Shown: piece after piece, positions 16,793-26,034 of the stretch | How positions within the stretch are numbered: the first letter of the stretch is position 1 | Layout of the letters: every line of letters begins with the position of its first letter | NCBI RefSeq assembly: GCF_000426485.1 | Contig: NZ_AUFL01000021.1 | Span: 28,016 to 92,015 of the forward strand | DNA: 64,000 nucleotides | Source: Indolivaga capnocytophagoides DSM 22835 | Lineage (GTDB): Bacteria > Bacteroidota > Bacteroidia > Bacteroidales > Dysgonomonadaceae | Reading direction: 5' to 3' | Made by a program: the position numbers and the translations under genes | The notes under the pieces: generated by a model | Databases searched by the model: none | What the model was told of the DNA's origin: nothing | What the model saw: the letters and a program-made list of their open reading frames with translations, nothing else

Positions 16793-17689
16793 ATGAACAC
16801 AATACATATTGAGTTTTGTCCGGTTTGTGCGAACAGAAAATGTTCCGGGATGTTTGAATGTAAAGATCATTTGGCAACAAATGAGGTATTTTCAGTATTT
16901 AAATGCCCCGAATGCGGATTTGCTTTTACTCAGGATTTCCCGGCCGAATCCGAAATAGGAATCTACTACGATGCTCCCGAATACATATCACATACCGATT
17001 CACATAAGGGCATAATCAATTCATTATATCATCAGGCAAGAAAGATAGCTCTGCGGTCTAAGACCGGATTTGTATCCAAGTATGCTCCGGCATCCACAGG
17101 AACCCTGCTAGATATAGGCTGCGGAACAGGATATTTCCTGAATGCGATGCGCCAAAAGAAATGGGTCGTAACCGGAATCGAAAAATCGGAACAGACACGT
17201 ATTTATGCTCATGATAAATTCGGTCTGAACATTCAGGATTCGGATTATCTCTTCGATATACCAGCAAACACCAAAGACGTTATCACCCTTTGGCATGTAT
17301 TGGAACATCTCGAAAAGCTGAATGAAACAATGGAGAGCCTCCACCGTATACTCAAAGATAACGGAACCTTATTTATTGCCCTTCCGAACAAAGAGTCTGC
17401 GGATGCTTGCTATTATAAAGAGAATTGGGCTGCATACGATGTTCCCCGCCATTTATGGCACTTCTCGCCTGCGGATTTTGAACTTTTCGCAAACAAACAT
17501 AACTTCGAATTGATAAGAACTAAAGGCATGCCATTTGATCCATTCTACATTTCGATGTTAAGCGAAAAGAACAACGGATCGAAGACTTCTTCAATTTCGG
17601 GACTGTTTAAAGGTGGGTGGTTCTTTCTGCAAAGCCTGTTTAATTTGAATAAAAACAGTTCTCTTGTTTATATCCTGAAGAAGAAATAA
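16793..17689 (+). CDS. Class I SAM-dependent methyltransferase with N-terminal zinc ribbon
   Basis: 298-residue cytoplasmic enzyme. The N-terminus has two Cys pairs (FCPVCANRKC and FKCPECGF) that should bind zinc. The Rossmann SAM motif LLDIGCGTGYFL lies near residue 107, and WHVLEHL is the usual motif IV region. Proteins of this build often act on sugars or lipid-linked glycans, but the substrate is unknown. The gene is followed by YfhO-like and GT2 genes in the same direction, suggesting an envelope glycan locus. ATG at 16793. Confidence 0.85.
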   Translation: MNTIHIEFCPVCANRKCSGMFECKDHLATNEVFSVFKCPECGFAFTQDFPAESEIGIYYDAPEYISHTDSHKGIINSLYHQARKIALRSKTGFVSKYAPASTGTLLDIGCGTGYFLNAMRQKKWVVTGIEKSEQTRIYAHDKFGLNIQDSDYLFDIPANTKDVITLWHVLEHLEKLNETMESLHRILKDNGTLFIALPNKESADACYYKENWAAYDVPRHLWHFSPADFELFANKHNFELIRTKGMPFDPFYISMLSEKNNGSKTSSISGLFKGGWFFLQSLFNLNKNSSLVYILKKK

Positions 17690-17710
17690 TTAATGTAAGA
17701 AGATATTTAA

Positions 17711-17725
17711 TAGGTCTGAGACCTT
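17711..17725. repeat. GGTC-N3-GACC element upstream of the yfhO-like gene
   Basis: TAGGTC-TGA-GACCTT, lying 25 bp before the start codon at 17751 and 22 bp after the methyltransferase stop codon. Confidence 0.75.
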
Positions 17726-17750
17726 AATAAAACCATAACTCCGGAAAAAT

Positions 17751-20270
17751 ATGATACAACAAAAGAAAACGGCTATGCAGCAAATATTGCCTCATGTATT
17801 TGCAATCGTGTGCTTTTTAGCTGTAACATTTGTCTATTTCAGTCCTATGCTCGAAGGTAAAGTCCTACCTCAAAGTGATGTTCAGCAATACAAAGGAATG
17901 TCTAAAGAACTGAGTGACTACTACTATAACGAAGGCGAGTCATCAGCATGGACAGGATCGATGTTTTCCGGGATGCCGGCGTATCAAATCGGGGTCTGGG
18001 GCGGATCTCCTAACTTTCTGGATTATCTGGAAATGCCGGTCAAAGCCTTAGGCAGCAGTAGTGCAGGAGCTGTATTTACAGGTATGCTGATGGCTTACAT
18101 CCTCTTTTGTATCATGGGCGTTGGTTTCTTACCTGCGGTTTTAGGAGCAATAGCATATTCTCTTTCATCTTACAATATTATTATACTCGATGCAGGACAC
18201 GTTACCAAAGCCTGGTGTATAGCTTATATGCCATTGGTTATTGCGGGCATGGCTGCGGCATTCAAAAGGAAGTACTTGCTGAATGGTCTTTTGATGGGGC
18301 TTGGACTTGCTCTGCAAATCAAAAATAATCACCTGCAAGTGACATACTATACAGCAATTCTCTGTGCCTTTTTATATATCGGATTATTGATTAATGATAT
18401 TATAAAAAAGAACTTGGCAGGGTTTGCAAAAGCCACAGGAGCTTTGGCGGCAGGTGTTATCATTGCTGTCTTATGTAATCTGGGAAATATCTATGCAAAT
18501 TATGAGATGTCGAAAGAGAGTACCCGCGGGCAATCGGAATTATCGAAGCCTACAAACAGCGAAAAACAATCATCGGGTCTCGATAAGGATTATGCTTTTG
18601 CGTGGAGTTATGGAAAAGCAGAAACTCTATCATTGCTCGTTCCGGATATAAACGGCGGAGCTTCGGGAGGATGGTTATCTCCAAATTCTAATCTATATAA
18701 AGCCATCCAAACCAACGCACCTCAAGCTCAATTAGAAGCAAAAGGAATTCAGGCTCAGACATACTGGGGAGACCAACCTTTTACATCGGGTCCTGTGTAT
18801 TTCGGAGCCATCATATGCTTCTTATTCGTATTAGGTATGTTCGTTATCAAAAGCCCAATCAAATGGGTACTGCTTGCTTCAACCATATTTTTCATATTCT
18901 TGTCATGGGGACATAATTTCGAAGGCTTCAACGATTGGTTCTTTTACCATTTCCCTATGTACAACAAGTTCAGGGCTGTTTCAACGGCATTAGTCATACC
19001 GGCTCTCACTATGATAATCGTTGCGGTATGGGGACTCAAAGAGTTTCTGGAAGAAACGGAGGAGAAGAAAAAATTACAGCAATCGTTATGTATTTCATTT
19101 GGTATTACAGCCGGAATAAGCCTACTGCTCTGGATTGCTCCCGGAATTTTCGGGCTATCATTCTCTTCTGAAAACGACCAGCAATGGATGACTCAGGTTC
19201 CGGACTGGTATTACACAGCCTTGATAGCCGATCGTAAAGACTTGTTATCGTCGGATGCCATACGATCATTCTTCTTTATCTTATTAGCAGGCGCAACTCT
19301 ATTGGCTACTCTTAAAATGAAGGGTAATAAACAACAAGTTGCTTTTTATGCTACACTAGGCCTTATCGTATTAGTTCTGATAGACTTATGGAATGTAGAC
19401 AAAAGATATCTGGATAACGATAAATTCCAAAGCAAACTGGCTTATAATACCAATCAGCCTTTTCCGCAAACAGCGGTAGATCATGCGATATTACAAGACA
19501 AAAGTGTATCATACCGTGTGTTGAATCTGAATAATCCGTTTAACGAAACCAAAACATCATATTACCATAAGTCGATCGGAGGATACCATGCGGCAAAACT
19601 GAAACGTTATCAGGAGTTGATAGATTACCGCCTTCAACCGGAGATCAACCGTATCATTAAGTCTTTCGATTCTCAGAATATCGACAGCATCACCAGTACT
19701 TTTAAAGCGAACACAGCTTTGAATATGCTGAATGCTAAATATATTATCTTCCATCCGGAACAACCACCATTACAAAATCCGTATGCAATGGGAAATGCTT
19801 GGTTTGTCGAAGATTATACATTCGTTGATAATGCAGACAAAGAAATCGAATCTATCAACACGATTGATCCCCTGAAAACAGCTGTGCTGAATAAAAAATT
19901 CGAGGCTGATTTGTCGGGCTTTAAAATAGTGCCGGACTCTACTGCACGTATCGAGCTGACTGAATACAAGCCAAACCTGCTTAAATACAAATCTTCGGCT
20001 AAAACCGAGCAACTGGCCGTTATGTCGGAGATATATTACCAAAATGGTTGGGAAGCTTATGTAGATGGAAAAGAAACCCCCGTATACTGTGCCGACTGGA
20101 CATTAAGAGCAATACGTGTTCCGGCAGGAGAACATGAGATAGAATTCAAATTCGTTCCTCACAAATACAATACAGCTCGTACTGTGGCTTCAATAAGTAC
20201 TGCGGCATTGCTGTTGTTATTGATTGGAGGAATTGCATCTGCTTTTATCAGAAAAGACAGAATTAAGTAA
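17751..20270 (+). CDS. YfhO family multi-pass membrane protein
   Basis: 839-residue membrane protein with about a dozen hydrophobic helices and a soluble C-terminal part, ending in a final helix (about 815-833). The N-terminal pattern YFSPMLEGKVLPQSDVQQYKG and the following WTGSMFSGMPAYQIG are characteristic of YfhO. In Gram-positive bacteria YfhO glycosylates lipoteichoic acid; Bacteroidota members are GT-C-like and probably move sugars from lipid carriers to outside acceptors, which is inferred. It sits between a methyltransferase and a GT2 gene, 18 bp from the latter. Confidence 0.86.
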   Translation: MIQQKKTAMQQILPHVFAIVCFLAVTFVYFSPMLEGKVLPQSDVQQYKGMSKELSDYYYNEGESSAWTGSMFSGMPAYQIGVWGGSPNFLDYLEMPVKALGSSSAGAVFTGMLMAYILFCIMGVGFLPAVLGAIAYSLSSYNIIILDAGHVTKAWCIAYMPLVIAGMAAAFKRKYLLNGLLMGLGLALQIKNNHLQVTYYTAILCAFLYIGLLINDIIKKNLAGFAKATGALAAGVIIAVLCNLGNIYANYEMSKESTRGQSELSKPTNSEKQSSGLDKDYAFAWSYGKAETLSLLVPDINGGASGGWLSPNSNLYKAIQTNAPQAQLEAKGIQAQTYWGDQPFTSGPVYFGAIICFLFVLGMFVIKSPIKWVLLASTIFFIFLSWGHNFEGFNDWFFYHFPMYNKFRAVSTALVIPALTMIIVAVWGLKEFLEETEEKKKLQQSLCISFGITAGISLLLWIAPGIFGLSFSSENDQQWMTQVPDWYYTALIADRKDLLSSDAIRSFFFILLAGATLLATLKMKGNKQQVAFYATLGLIVLVLIDLWNVDKRYLDNDKFQSKLAYNTNQPFPQTAVDHAILQDKSVSYRVLNLNNPFNETKTSYYHKSIGGYHAAKLKRYQELIDYRLQPEINRIIKSFDSQNIDSITSTFKANTALNMLNAKYIIFHPEQPPLQNPYAMGNAWFVEDYTFVDNADKEIESINTIDPLKTAVLNKKFEADLSGFKIVPDSTARIELTEYKPNLLKYKSSAKTEQLAVMSEIYYQNGWEAYVDGKETPVYCADWTLRAIRVPAGEHEIEFKFVPHKYNTARTVASISTAALLLLLIGGIASAFIRKDRIK

Positions 20271-20288
20271 TTAAGGAATATCATACTA

Positions 20289-21194
20289 ATGAGATTTTCA
20301 TTTATTACCTGTACATACAACCGGGACAAATATATCGGACAGACCTTACAATCGGTCTGCGATCAGAAATATCCTGATAATAATTACGAAATCATCGTCA
20401 TAGATAATAACAGCACGGATAATACCGCTAGTATCTGTAAAGAATTCAGAGCAGAATACCCAAACAAAAATTTCAGGTATTTCAAAGAAATGAATCAGGG
20501 ACTATCGTTTGCCCTGAACAGGGGGATTAAAGAAGCTCAGGGAGAATATCTGATCTTTGTCGATGATGATGAAACAATTATCCCCGAACATCTCGAAAGG
20601 CTCGATAATCACCTAAGAACTTATCCCGAAGCTGTATTATGCGGAACTCCCGTTATTCCCGTTTATGAAATACCCGAACCTAAATGGATGTCTCGTTTTA
20701 CACAAAGACTGATAGGCGGTTATTTTGATCAGGGAAAAGAGGTTAAGATTCTCGAAGCTAAAAATTATCCGGGAACAGGACATACAATTATAAAGAAAGA
20801 ATTATATGAACGGTATGGGAACTATAATACCGAGTTGGGGCGCAAAGGCACATCATTGATCGGAGCCGAAGATAAAGATATGTTCAATCGACTCAAGAAT
20901 AACAATATTGTCTGTTATTATCTACCCGATATACCCATATATCATCACATACCGCCAAATAAAATGACCGATGAGTTTTTCCATAAACTCACCTATTCGA
21001 TAGGAAAAAGCGAGCGTATACGCACAAAGGCTGTCTCAGAAAAAGAATTTCGGAACCGTTTATTATCCGAAGGCATCAAATGGGGAGCATCGGTAGTCTT
21101 ATTCGCTGGTTATACTTTAGGCTTACAGCCATCAAAAGGATTCAGACTGCTGCAATTCAGATGGAACGTAACGAAAGGATTATTGGGTAAATAA
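20289..21194 (+). CDS. Family 2 glycosyltransferase
   Basis: 301-residue GT-A enzyme. It starts MRFSFITCTYNRDKYIGQTL, with VIDNNSTDNT for nucleotide binding and FVDDDE as the metal-binding DxD motif (near residue 98). The later GAEDKDMFNRL matches the ED motif that holds the catalytic base. The C-terminus is weakly hydrophobic (WGASVVLFAGYTLGL) and may touch the membrane. It is probably cotranscribed with the YfhO-like gene 18 bp upstream. It ends 3 bp from the convergent flippase-like gene. Confidence 0.88.
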   Translation: MRFSFITCTYNRDKYIGQTLQSVCDQKYPDNNYEIIVIDNNSTDNTASICKEFRAEYPNKNFRYFKEMNQGLSFALNRGIKEAQGEYLIFVDDDETIIPEHLERLDNHLRTYPEAVLCGTPVIPVYEIPEPKWMSRFTQRLIGGYFDQGKEVKILEAKNYPGTGHTIIKKELYERYGNYNTELGRKGTSLIGAEDKDMFNRLKNNNIVCYYLPDIPIYHHIPPNKMTDEFFHKLTYSIGKSERIRTKAVSEKEFRNRLLSEGIKWGASVVLFAGYTLGLQPSKGFRLLQFRWNVTKGLLGK

Positions 21195-21197
21195 GCC

Positions 21198-22217
21198 TTA
21201 TTTTGTAGAAGGCTTTAACGACAAAGCAAACATACTGAACAGCCCGATAATCACAATCCACAGATTTTGTACGGCAAATACTACAAATGCAAATGCTTCT
21301 CCCGATTCTTTGGTCACACCATACAAGCCCAATGATAACACCACAGCCGCATGCCAGACTCCTATCCCGCCATTAGTAGGAATGGCCATACTCAAACTAC
21401 TCAGAGCAAAAGCAATCAAGGCTGCAGTTATACCCAAATGACGGGTAAAATCAAATGCGTAGAATGTAATATAAAAATACAGAAAATAAGAAACCCAGAT
21501 TCCAATAGTATATAACAGGAAACGACCTTTATGCTTCATCTTGAAAATGGTTTTCATGTCATTCAACAATCCGAGAATAATACTCAGAACCTTTTTCACA
21601 ATCTTATTCTCTTTGAATACCGTAAATATCAGTCCGATAAAGATGGCAGCAACAATAACTCCTCCTATTATCCAAGGAGAAGAATACAAATTCTGAATAG
21701 TAGCCGATAATGCCTGATTATCTCTGATATAAGACAGAAAAACATCCACATTGAAACAACATGCCAGTAAAATAATGCATGCTACAGTACAGGTATCGGA
21801 TACACGGTCGAGCAACATCGAACCGATCAATTTGGTAAAAGGAATTTTCTCTCCTTTAGCAACCATGGCACATCTCCAGACTTCTCCTCCACGGGGAATA
21901 GCGATATTTACCGCATAACTTCCGAGAACGGAATAAATAAGACTCCGTTTTGACGGATTATAACCTAAGGGTTCTATCAGCATCTTCCAGCGTACACCCC
22001 GTATTATATTACCCAAAGGTCCGAATATCAAAGAAAGGGCAAGTATCCCCCAATTAGCATCCTTTATAGTTACCCACATCTTATCGAAATCAGTATCCCT
22101 ATATAAAAACCAAAGGATAAGTACGCCTAGAGCCAAGGGTATGATTATTTTAAGAATCTGAGATATCAGTGATTGTTTTTTTTCCGTCTCTTCCGTCTGA
22201 ATGGTATTATTATCCAT
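21198..22217 (-). CDS. Lysylphosphatidylglycerol synthase TM-region (UPF0104) family membrane protein
   Basis: 339-residue integral membrane protein with about eight helices. The conserved blocks are GNIIRGVRWKML, the stretch IPRGGEVWRC (near residue 106) and MAIPTNGGIGVWHA near the C-terminus. These occur in the flippase-like half of MprF and in stand-alone relatives proposed to move lipids or lipid-linked sugars. No catalytic aminoacyl transferase domain is present, so a transport role is more likely than lysylation. It is divergent from rsmA, a common neighbour in Bacteroides as I recall. Confidence 0.85.
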   Translation of the reverse strand: MDNNTIQTEETEKKQSLISQILKIIIPLALGVLILWFLYRDTDFDKMWVTIKDANWGILALSLIFGPLGNIIRGVRWKMLIEPLGYNPSKRSLIYSVLGSYAVNIAIPRGGEVWRCAMVAKGEKIPFTKLIGSMLLDRVSDTCTVACIILLACCFNVDVFLSYIRDNQALSATIQNLYSSPWIIGGVIVAAIFIGLIFTVFKENKIVKKVLSIILGLLNDMKTIFKMKHKGRFLLYTIGIWVSYFLYFYITFYAFDFTRHLGITAALIAFALSSLSMAIPTNGGIGVWHAAVVLSLGLYGVTKESGEAFAFVVFAVQNLWIVIIGLFSMFALSLKPSTK

Positions 22218-22333
22218 CTACTGTTATTTTAGAATAAGAAAACTCTTTTGTTATACAAAACGCAATACTCTAAGGCTACTCAAAAAATACTGTGTCGAAT
22301 ACCTTATTTCACTTATCTATAGGATAAATTGAT

Positions 22334-22341
22334 TAACTTTG
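22334..22341 (+). promoter_or_regulatory. Putative -7 box of rsmA
   Basis: TAACTTTG fits TAnnTTTG, 37 bp before the rsmA start codon. I see no clear TTG at the usual spacing. Confidence 0.45.
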
Positions 22342-22378
22342 CACCGCACAAAGATAACGATATTTTAATTAATAGTAA

Positions 22379-23194
22379 ATGGGAGCAGTAACACCGAAAA
22401 AATTTCTTGGTCAACATTTCTTGACAGACTTACAAATTGCTAAGCGAATTGCTGATACGTTAGATGATTTCAGCGAGATTCCTGCAATCGAGGTCGGTCC
22501 GGGCATGGGTGTGCTCACTCAATTTATTCTGGAAAAAAACATCGACCTCACAGTCGTTGAACTTGACCGCGAATCTGTGCCTTATCTGCAAGAACATTTT
22601 CCGGGTCTGAACAGAAAGATTATCGAAGGCGATTTTCTGAAATTAAACCTTACCGATATATGTCCTGATAAGTTCACTGTAATAGGTAACTATCCTTACA
22701 ATATATCTTCTCAGATATTTTTCAAGGTACTTGATTATAAAGATCATATTCCATGCTGTTCCGGAATGCTCCAAAAAGAAGTAGCAGAACGGATTGCGTC
22801 AAAACCGGGAAAAAAGGCATACGGAATACTCAGTGTCCTTTTACAAGCTTGGTATGATATTGAGTATTTGTTTACAGTAAGTGAAACTGTATTCAATCCG
22901 CCTCCGAAAGTGAAATCGGCTGTCATAAAACTGGTAAGAAACAGCAGGACTTCGCTCGATTGTGATGAAAAGCTGTTTAAAACAGTTATAAAAACATCAT
23001 TCAACCAACGGAGAAAAACGTTGCGTAATTCGATGAAACCTATGCTGGGTAAAGATAATGAAGTATACTCTGACTCAATATTCGATAAAAGACCCGAACA
23101 ATTATCGGTGGAAGAGTTTGTATATCTTACCAACCTTACGCAAAAGCACATGCCTACCGGTTCTGAAAACGCAGGGATAAGAAGAAAGGAATAA
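22379..23194 (+). CDS. rsmA: 16S rRNA (adenine1518/1519-N6) dimethyltransferase
   Basis: Dimethylates two adjacent adenines near the 3' end of 16S rRNA during 30S assembly. The 271-residue length is normal. It begins with KKFLGQHFLTD, the KsgA signature, then EVGPGMGVLT (SAM motif I) and IGNYPYNISSQI (catalytic NxPY). The C-terminal domain contains FNQRRKTLRNS. ATG at 22379. corA follows at 24 bp and may share the transcript. Confidence 0.96.
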   Translation: MGAVTPKKFLGQHFLTDLQIAKRIADTLDDFSEIPAIEVGPGMGVLTQFILEKNIDLTVVELDRESVPYLQEHFPGLNRKIIEGDFLKLNLTDICPDKFTVIGNYPYNISSQIFFKVLDYKDHIPCCSGMLQKEVAERIASKPGKKAYGILSVLLQAWYDIEYLFTVSETVFNPPPKVKSAVIKLVRNSRTSLDCDEKLFKTVIKTSFNQRRKTLRNSMKPMLGKDNEVYSDSIFDKRPEQLSVEEFVYLTNLTQKHMPTGSENAGIRRKE

Positions 23195-23218
23195 AATAAC
23201 GAAGAAAAACAGAGCGTT

Positions 23219-24169
23219 ATGTCAGAAGTGAGACTATTTTATCACAAAGACAATGTGATTCGTATAAGCCGCAGTATAGAATTCTTGAAAACGAATCCGA
23301 TCAAGAATTTCTTATGGATCGACTTAAATAATGTGGATGAAGAAATCGAAAACGAGCTCGAAGACTACCTGAAGATATATATACAGGAAGAGGAAGAGAT
23401 GATCGAGATCGAGATGTCGTCTCGTTATATGGAAACGAGCGATTCGCTTGTAGTAAACTTCAATTTCCTTCGTCTTAATTTTGAGCGTGAACCCGTCTCG
23501 TTTATTCTGAAAAACAATATACTGATAACTGTTCGTGACGAAGATCTGACCTCTTTTCAGGAGACTGTAAAGAAGATATCTGCAAGTCCGAAGAATTATC
23601 CCACCGGATACCATGTATTTGTTGCCCTGCTTGAAACCCGCGTAGAAGTAGATGCCGATATGATAGAGGAAATGACTCAGAAAATAACCACTTTGAGTAA
23701 TAGCCTTACCATGGACGAAGCAGCTGATGCCGAGCTTCTGATGGAAATAAAAGACTTACAGGAAAAGACTATGCTCCTTCGGGAAAATATAATAGAAAAA
23801 CAACGTGCTGTATCTAACATGCTGAAAAGTGAGCTTATTCCTTACGAGTTACACAGTAAACTGACTATTGTTGTTAAAGATATTAATTCGCTGCTTGAAC
23901 ATATCCGTTTCAGCTTCGACCGTCTGGACTACTTACAGGATACTTTTCTGGGTTTTGTTAATATCGAACAAAATAAGATAATCAAAATGTTTACGGTAAT
24001 TTCCGTAATCTTTATGCCGCCTACTTTGATAGCCAGTATCTACGGTATGAACTTCGGTGATTCTATGCCCGAACTGTCATGGAAGTTTGGTTATGAGTTT
24101 TCGATAGGACTCATGGTATTTGCCGTTGCCGTTATCCTCTTCTATTTTAAGCGAAAGAAGTGGCTGTAA
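23219..24169 (+). CDS. corA: CorA-like magnesium transporter
   Basis: 316-residue inner-membrane divalent cation channel (pentamer in the family). A long acidic cytoplasmic domain precedes two C-terminal helices; the selectivity motif is present as SIYGMNFGD (GMN near residue 277). The C-terminus is basic (YFKRKKWL), as usual. It lies 24 bp after rsmA. It converges on the ABC permease gene, whose end carries a degenerate GGTC-like sequence. Confidence 0.92.
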   Translation: MSEVRLFYHKDNVIRISRSIEFLKTNPIKNFLWIDLNNVDEEIENELEDYLKIYIQEEEEMIEIEMSSRYMETSDSLVVNFNFLRLNFEREPVSFILKNNILITVRDEDLTSFQETVKKISASPKNYPTGYHVFVALLETRVEVDADMIEEMTQKITTLSNSLTMDEAADAELLMEIKDLQEKTMLLRENIIEKQRAVSNMLKSELIPYELHSKLTIVVKDINSLLEHIRFSFDRLDYLQDTFLGFVNIEQNKIIKMFTVISVIFMPPTLIASIYGMNFGDSMPELSWKFGYEFSIGLMVFAVAVILFYFKRKKWL

Positions 24170-24203
24170 ATCATTTAACAGGTACCATTTAAAGATATAA
24201 GAC

Positions 24204-25388
24204 CTATTTAACTTTACGACGGATAATAAATATATTCAGAAGAGACAGTAAGACGAAGATCAGAATACCCAAACCTACGATATATACTGCGGAAACAGTT
24301 TCCCCAATCGATAAGACTTTATTTACGGCATCAAGGTACTTTCCTCTGAGAACAAGCACTATCAGCAATGATATAACCAATATCACGCCATTTAGTATCA
24401 CTGTTAAGAGTTCATAAGGACGCACCACATACGATTTTGTATAGCCTATCAAACGGAGAGTTTTTAATTTGCCCATATTCTTCTCAAGCAGTAAAAATAT
24501 ACTCAGAACAAGAACAAAAAACGACAACAAACATATAACAATACCTACCGATACAACTATACCTACTATTATTTTCAGAAAGAAAGCCATTTTACTGGCA
24601 GTTGTATTATCACCGCTTATCTCATAACCTTTTGTTTTGAAATAATTAGCCAGATTAGGATCTGCCACATTACTGATCTCTACGATCAGGCGGGCAGGCT
24701 GTACCTGTGTATTATTGCCATAGTGTTCATTCGCCCAACTCATGAAAGATTCGGGGACTAATATAGTATTGATCCGGTTCGAGAAACCGACAATACGCCC
24801 TTTCATCTCTTTGGGTTCTTTATGTTTGGTAAAAATAGTAATATCAAGGTTTATCATGCCTATAAGACCTTCGGTCAGCTTAGGCATTGATTTCGATTCT
24901 GCAAAGCCGAAATTATACAGATCAAGGTAATTTTTAGGCAGAATTATGGGAATACTCGTGTCGAGCGGAGAAAACTTCCAATCTTCCGATTTAACATCAA
25001 TAAAATTATCGGGAACAGCTTCAAAAAACATTTCGGTATTAAAACCTACTCCCATATTCTGATTATTGAAGCCTGCGAAAACACTGTACTGAGAAGGAGT
25101 AAATGCTCCTACATCTTTTACAAATGGCTGCTTCTTCAGGTCTTCTATCTCTGCACTGTTAAATCCATTCGATTTAGCAGTTAATCCGGTTATAAGTCCT
25201 ACTTGTTTAGATACCGTCACATAATCACGCTTAAACAACTTATCCTTCTCGGTAAAAACAGGGCTGATATCTAAATAAAACTGAATGGCCAGCAACACAA
25301 TAATAAGTCCTATCAGATTGGCTATACCAAAACCGATCAATTGAGCCTTGCTTATATTTTCACGAAGCAGCTTCCAGACTAATTTCAT
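24204..25388 (-). CDS. ABC transporter permease (FtsX/MacB-like)
   Basis: 394-residue membrane protein: one N-terminal helix (about 17-40), a periplasmic domain of about 230 residues, then three C-terminal helices (about 270-300, 322-345, 362-388). This is the topology of FtsX/MacB/LolCE permeases, which drive extracytoplasmic work or lipoprotein release rather than bulk transport. ATG at 25388 overlaps the ATPase gene by 4 bp. It forms an operon with an ATPase and a DUF4836 lipoprotein. Confidence 0.86.
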   Translation of the reverse strand: MKLVWKLLRENISKAQLIGFGIANLIGLIIVLLAIQFYLDISPVFTEKDKLFKRDYVTVSKQVGLITGLTAKSNGFNSAEIEDLKKQPFVKDVGAFTPSQYSVFAGFNNQNMGVGFNTEMFFEAVPDNFIDVKSEDWKFSPLDTSIPIILPKNYLDLYNFGFAESKSMPKLTEGLIGMINLDITIFTKHKEPKEMKGRIVGFSNRINTILVPESFMSWANEHYGNNTQVQPARLIVEISNVADPNLANYFKTKGYEISGDNTTASKMAFFLKIIVGIVVSVGIVICLLSFFVLVLSIFLLLEKNMGKLKTLRLIGYTKSYVVRPYELLTVILNGVILVISLLIVLVLRGKYLDAVNKVLSIGETVSAVYIVGLGILIFVLLSLLNIFIIRRKVK

Positions 25389-26029
25389 AAGGATAGAGTT
25401 TTTGTGTAATCAAGAGGTAAATGCTTACCTATAGATGTTGCGATAATACCTGCATCGCGAAGCCGTGCCTCTTTCGAGAGCAAATCAGCCATTATACGGG
25501 CATTTTTATCATCGAGGTGACTAATGGGCTCATCGAGTATAATAAAATCAAATGGCTGGCACAACGAACGTATCAGAGCGACTCTTTGCTGTTGCCCCCA
25601 TGACATTTTCCCTACCAATGCATTTTTCTTTTCACTGACGCCCAATTGTTCGAACATATAATTTATTTCGGCCTCGGACTTATGATGAGTGAGGTTGTTC
25701 TTAAGCAGAACATTCTCCATCGCTGTCAGTTCGGGAAATAAACAGAGTTCCTGAAAAAGAAGGCTCAGATGTCTGCATCTTATTTCATCCCAAAAAGACG
25801 CTTTCCTGTTGCGGATACTGCTGTCGTCGAACTGGATAGTGCCGGAATAGTCGTCTCTGTAGCCATACAAATAGCTACAGAGAGAACTTTTTCCTGTTCC
25901 CGAATTAGCTTCAATCAGATAATATTGCCCACGCTCAAAACAGATATCCTGTTTCCAGATTTCGGAACAAATTTTATTATCCGATAAAAAAATATCAGGA
26001 AGTGTGTTATTTAGATAGATCTTGTCCAT
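25385..26029 (-). CDS. ABC transporter ATP-binding protein with atypical motifs
   Basis: 214-residue ATPase partner of the overlapping permease gene. Walker A is ANSGTGKSS, Walker B is FIILDEPISHLDD. The signature motif is MSWGQQQR instead of LSGGQQQR. The switch region, where TH is normal, reads GIIATSIGKHLP, so the catalytic histidine appears to be missing or shifted. The usual LolD/MacB length is about 220-230, so it is not truncated. It may hydrolyse ATP slowly or act mainly as a conformational switch; that is inference. It starts 5 bp after the DUF4836 gene. Confidence 0.87.
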   Translation of the reverse strand: MDKIYLNNTLPDIFLSDNKICSEIWKQDICFERGQYYLIEANSGTGKSSLCSYLYGYRDDYSGTIQFDDSSIRNRKASFWDEIRCRHLSLLFQELCLFPELTAMENVLLKNNLTHHKSEAEINYMFEQLGVSEKKNALVGKMSWGQQQRVALIRSLCQPFDFIILDEPISHLDDKNARIMADLLSKEARLRDAGIIATSIGKHLPLDYTKTLSL

Positions 26030-26034
26030 TCCGG

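Noticed and set aside
24190..24206. Possible GGTC element at the end of the ABC permease gene
   Set aside because: Only one arm is recognisable (AAGATATAAGACCTATT); the palindrome is broken. Similar broken forms near 13571 and 33385 were also left out.
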